Source: Methanobacteriota archaeon (lineage in GTDB: Archaea; Hydrothermarchaeota; Hydrothermarchaeia; Hydrothermarchaeales; BMS3B). Taken from it: a DNA stretch of 7,190 nucleotides. The notes beneath the pieces were generated by a model, which made no database searches, was not told the origin of the DNA, and worked only from the letters and a program-made list of their open reading frames with translations. Both the position numbers and the translations under genes were made by a program. Position 1 is the first letter of the stretch. The number at the start of each line of letters is the position of its first letter. The DNA is taken from NCBI GenBank assembly GCA_003229935.1, contig QIGD01000059.1, forward strand, positions 1-7,190, read 5' to 3'. This document shows positions 5,599 to 7,190 of the stretch, in pieces.

Positions 5599-6843
5599 TC
5601 ACTTTTGCCTGAATCTGAGAAGGGCACCAATACCACCAAAAGCTTTCAGCTGTTGTCCCTCTTCAGTCTCATTTGATATTATTTCTATGTTTGTATTTGT
5701 TTTACTTGCAACTTCTTCGAGCTCTTCAAGAGTACTCTTAAAACTCTCTATGGCAAGAGCCTTTTCTCCGCAATTTGGACATGGCATGTTATTGAGTTCA
5801 ACCTGAAACATCTTTATGTCTTTGACAGTCTTTTCAATCTGGTAATCACAGCTCGAGCATACAATCTGAATTCTGAAACTCTCCACATCTTCGGAAAACA
5901 GGACAGTATCAACAGCTCCGCTTTTAACAAGTTCTCTAACTTCATTTATACCATAGGCTGATAGACCATAATCCTTCACAACTTCTCTTAGAAATCTCTG
6001 GACAAGTTTCTTCTCTTTATTTATTTCCAGCTCTTCAAAAACTCCTGATGCCTTCTCTACAACCTCTGTAAGACCAAACTCATCAGTATAAGAGGTATTT
6101 ATAATTTCAAGAATTTTATTTTCGATTTCATAGTGAAGATATTCTTCCTCAATAAAAAATTCCTTTGTAGGTCCAGGCCCACCGACTATAACTCCACGTA
6201 AATCTGGAATGGAAAGAAAGATTTTACTTGCCTTCTCTCCTACTCTCTTGAAGTATTCATGGGCAGCAATTTCAATCAGTCTCTCAAAACGTCTCTGGCT
6301 CTGACCACCTCTGCCATGTTTTCTGGGAACATTGGAGGTCATTTTTTTTAATGTTTCTATCCTCTTACCTCGAACCAGACCTATAGTTGCCTCGCTTCTA
6401 TCTACAAGCAGAAGACCGAAGGAACCCTTTACTGCAAGCATTTCTTTTAATGGGTCAATAAGAAACAGAGAGTTGCAATGATATATATATGTTTGAACCT
6501 GCTCTGGAGGCTCAATCACATAAACCTCCATCTTGTCCTTTGTGCCATGAGGTATTGTACCTACAAGTAGTACAAGGCCTTTTTCTGGTGGTTTTTTGAA
6601 CATTTTGAGCCTCTGCATTATAACTTCAAGGGCGCTCTGAACATTCTTTCTGGTTCTTGCGGATTTGATATTCATAGCCTGGGAATGTTCCTGGCGCATT
6701 TGAGCAACTACGTCGCTTATGGCTTTGTTCGGAGGAATATACAGGCTAACAAGCTCAGTTCCTTTACCTTTTTTATTTTCGAGGAATTCCAGCTCCTTTT
6801 TTAACTTGTAAATTTCTACTGAAGATGCTTTATTTCCAATCAT
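5599..6843 (-). CDS. prf1: Archaeal peptide chain release factor aRF1
   Basis: This 414-aa protein recognises all three stop codons and triggers peptide release. It shows NIKS at 58-61 and YHCNSLF at 121-127 (the YxCxxxF stop-recognition motif). GGQ at 179-181 in KHGRGGQSQRRF is the catalytic loop of the peptidyl-transferase centre. A C-terminal zinc ribbon uses C329, C332, C355 and C358, as in archaeal but not eukaryotic factors. A reading from GTG at 6855 would add four residues. I prefer the ATG at 6843 because GGTGA lies five bases before it, and the extra codons consist of that binding site. Its TATA box is about 25 nt upstream of the leader. It heads the prf1-argS unit and diverges from the right-edge element. 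Confidence 0.96.
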   Translation of the reverse strand: MIGNKASSVEIYKLKKELEFLENKKGKGTELVSLYIPPNKAISDVVAQMRQEHSQAMNIKSARTRKNVQSALEVIMQRLKMFKKPPEKGLVLLVGTIPHGTKDKMEVYVIEPPEQVQTYIYHCNSLFLIDPLKEMLAVKGSFGLLLVDRSEATIGLVRGKRIETLKKMTSNVPRKHGRGGQSQRRFERLIEIAAHEYFKRVGEKASKIFLSIPDLRGVIVGGPGPTKEFFIEEEYLHYEIENKILEIINTSYTDEFGLTEVVEKASGVFEELEINKEKKLVQRFLREVVKDYGLSAYGINEVRELVKSGAVDTVLFSEDVESFRIQIVCSSCDYQIEKTVKDIKMFQVELNNMPCPNCGEKALAIESFKSTLEELEEVASKTNTNIEIISNETEEGQQLKAFGGIGALLRFRQK

Positions 6844-6848
6844 GGGTC

Positions 6849-6853
6849 TCACC
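6849..6853 (-). promoter_or_regulatory. Ribosome binding site deciding the prf1 start
   Basis: GGTGA on the minus strand is five bases before the ATG at 6843 and matches the archaeal 16S 3' end (GGTGATC type). It overlaps the in-frame GTG codons at 6850-6855, which makes those poor initiation candidates. Confidence 0.6.
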
Positions 6854-6865
6854 ACAGAATAAGTA

Positions 6866-6879
6866 AAGTATATATATTT
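6866..6879 (-). promoter_or_regulatory. TATA box of prf1-argS
   Basis: On the minus strand AAATATATATACTT is centred about 30 nt from the prf1 ATG. The predicted start is near 6848-6850, giving a very short leader that barely includes the ribosome binding site. The alternating AT core is nearly symmetrical and could also serve rightward transcription toward the ncRNA at 6930. That would be expected to start near 6900, leaving about 30 nt for a guide segment. Confidence 0.45.
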
Positions 6880-6929
6880 ATTTCAGGATTTATCTTAAAA
6901 AGGAAATTAACAATGTTAAAGGTGAAAAA

Positions 6930-6999
6930 GTCAATCACCACCCATTAAAATTGGTGGCCTGCCTCGTGAGAGACAGGGGTAACAGGTTGATTAGGAGGC
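6930..6999 (+). ncRNA. Two-hairpin structured RNA leader, right copy (candidate IscB-type omega RNA scaffold)
   Basis: This has the same architecture as the left copy. Hairpin 1 (6938-6957) has a stem with one mismatch and a TAAA loop. Hairpin 2 (6958-6977) has a stem with one C-A mismatch and a GTGA tetraloop. The invariant tail runs into AGGAGG (6993-6998). AATCA (6933-6937) can pair with TGATT (6988-6992) to close the junction. Compared with the left copy, four stem pairs are compensatory exchanges, one U-G becomes C-A, and one G-C is lost. The RNA ends at the start of the right-edge ORF, the position of omega RNA relative to iscB. A candidate guide would be about 6914-6929. No promoter is certain; the AT-rich 6866-6900 region is the likely place. 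Confidence 0.62.
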
Positions 7000-7018
7000 A
7001 TTGTATATGCAGAAGTTA
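6930..7018. repeat. Right member of the inverted repeat pair (partner 1-90)
   Basis: This aligns with the reverse complement of 1-90, covering leader, ribosome binding site and first codons. All differences in the 70-nt core fall in paired stem positions. Similarity fades 5' of position 6930, beyond a loose AGGTGAAAAA against AGGAGAAAAGC resemblance. Confidence 0.85.
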
Positions 7019-7190
7019 TTGGTAGAGCTAAAGAACACATTAGGGGATGCTCCTCAAGTTCCCTGCTCTGTAAGTGAGGTATTAAACAGAGATAAAAGCC
7101 TCAGTGTGCCTTACAAAGTACTGGCCAATAACAGCTCCGATGAGGACCAACACTCTGGCAAGAGTAGGCAGGACTTGAGAGTTCCTGTGT
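7007..7190 (+). CDS. N-terminal part of an IscB/IsrB-like (RRXRR/PLMP-type) RNA-guided nuclease, cut by the window end
   Basis: The frame is open for 61 codons to the window edge. It starts at an ATG eight bases after AGGAGG (6993-6998). The visible product begins MQKLLVELKNTLGDAPQVP, continues through a hydrophilic Asn/Asp/Ser-rich stretch, and ends RQDLRVPV. From memory, many IscB-family proteins have a short low-complexity N-terminal extension followed by a segment like RVPVLNxxGxPLMPTTPxKARxLL, so the window would stop just before the PLMP domain. The bridge helix, RuvC and HNH domains cannot be seen, so IscB cannot be told from IsrB or a degenerate copy. The structured RNA directly upstream is the context expected for this family. 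Composition and codon use are not obviously foreign. Confidence 0.6.
   Translation, partial: MQKLLVELKNTLGDAPQVPCSVSEVLNRDKSLSVPYKVLANNSSDEDQHSGKSRQDLRVPV

Noticed and set aside
5595..5639. A 15-residue N-terminal extension of ArgS
   Set aside because: It would overlap the prf1 C-terminus, lacks a ribosome binding site, and does not resemble the ArgS N-terminus. The ATG at 5594 fits better.
6978..6993. GGGTAACAGGTTGAT resembles a short stretch of 23S rRNA
   Set aside because: The match is too short, no other rRNA sequence surrounds it, and it is part of the repeated leader.
1..7190. A composite transposon carrying the internal genes as cargo
   Set aside because: The internal genes are core chromosomal genes with normal operon structure, and the copies differ by many compensated changes. 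No transposase is visible inside the window.
1..7190. CRISPR array, tRNA or rRNA genes
   Set aside because: No regularly spaced direct repeats and no cloverleaf or rRNA sequence were seen on either strand.

Overview
The window is archaeal and most likely euryarchaeal. It encodes an archaeal/eukaryotic-type release factor aRF1 with NIKS and GGQ motifs. It also carries TATA boxes about 25 nt ahead of likely transcription starts, an archaeal-type ArgS, and an IscS-like protein lacking the PLP lysine, a trait known from Archaeoglobus. The DNA is AT-rich. I cannot name a genus; something near Archaeoglobi or methanogen-related lineages is only a guess.

Layout, left to right. Positions 1-90 hold the 5' end of a gene facing left off the window, preceded by a compact two-hairpin RNA leader. 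Positions 165-1298 (-) encode an IscS/NifS-like protein. It shares a 53-bp divergent promoter region, centred on one palindromic TATA-like box, with uppP/bacA at 1351-2157 (+). Converging on uppP is a 201-aa zinc-ribbon plus Hsp20-like protein (2199-2804, -). Next comes a leftward operon under a palindromic operator: a NifX/NafY-fold metal protein with a His-rich tail (3443-3847), a previously uncalled 44-aa protein (3307-3441) and thioredoxin (2911-3270). A translation pair follows, prf1 (5599-6843, -) and argS (3930-5594, -), separated by 4 nt. At the right edge (6930-7190) a second copy of the two-hairpin leader precedes an ORF that runs rightward off the window.

The most interesting content is at the two edges. 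The same roughly 80-nt leader occurs twice in inverted orientation, each copy ending in AGGAGG and a start codon reading MQ(K/Q)L. Over the 70-nt core all 12 differences between copies fall in two predicted hairpin stems, and they group into six base pairs with both partners changed. Loops (TAAA and the GNRA tetraloop GTGA), flanks and the 3' tail are identical. The right ORF resembles, from memory, the N-terminal extension of IscB/IsrB-type (RRXRR/PLMP) nucleases. In those systems a guide (omega) RNA scaffold lies directly upstream of the nuclease gene. I read these as two divergent IscB-like guide-RNA nuclease loci flanking ordinary chromosomal genes. The identification is an inference because the catalytic domains lie outside the window.

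The middle genes are mostly housekeeping. The iron-sulfur and redox theme (IscS-like, NifX-like, thioredoxin) is suggestive but spread over separate transcription units. No stretch longer than 300 bp lacks a gene.
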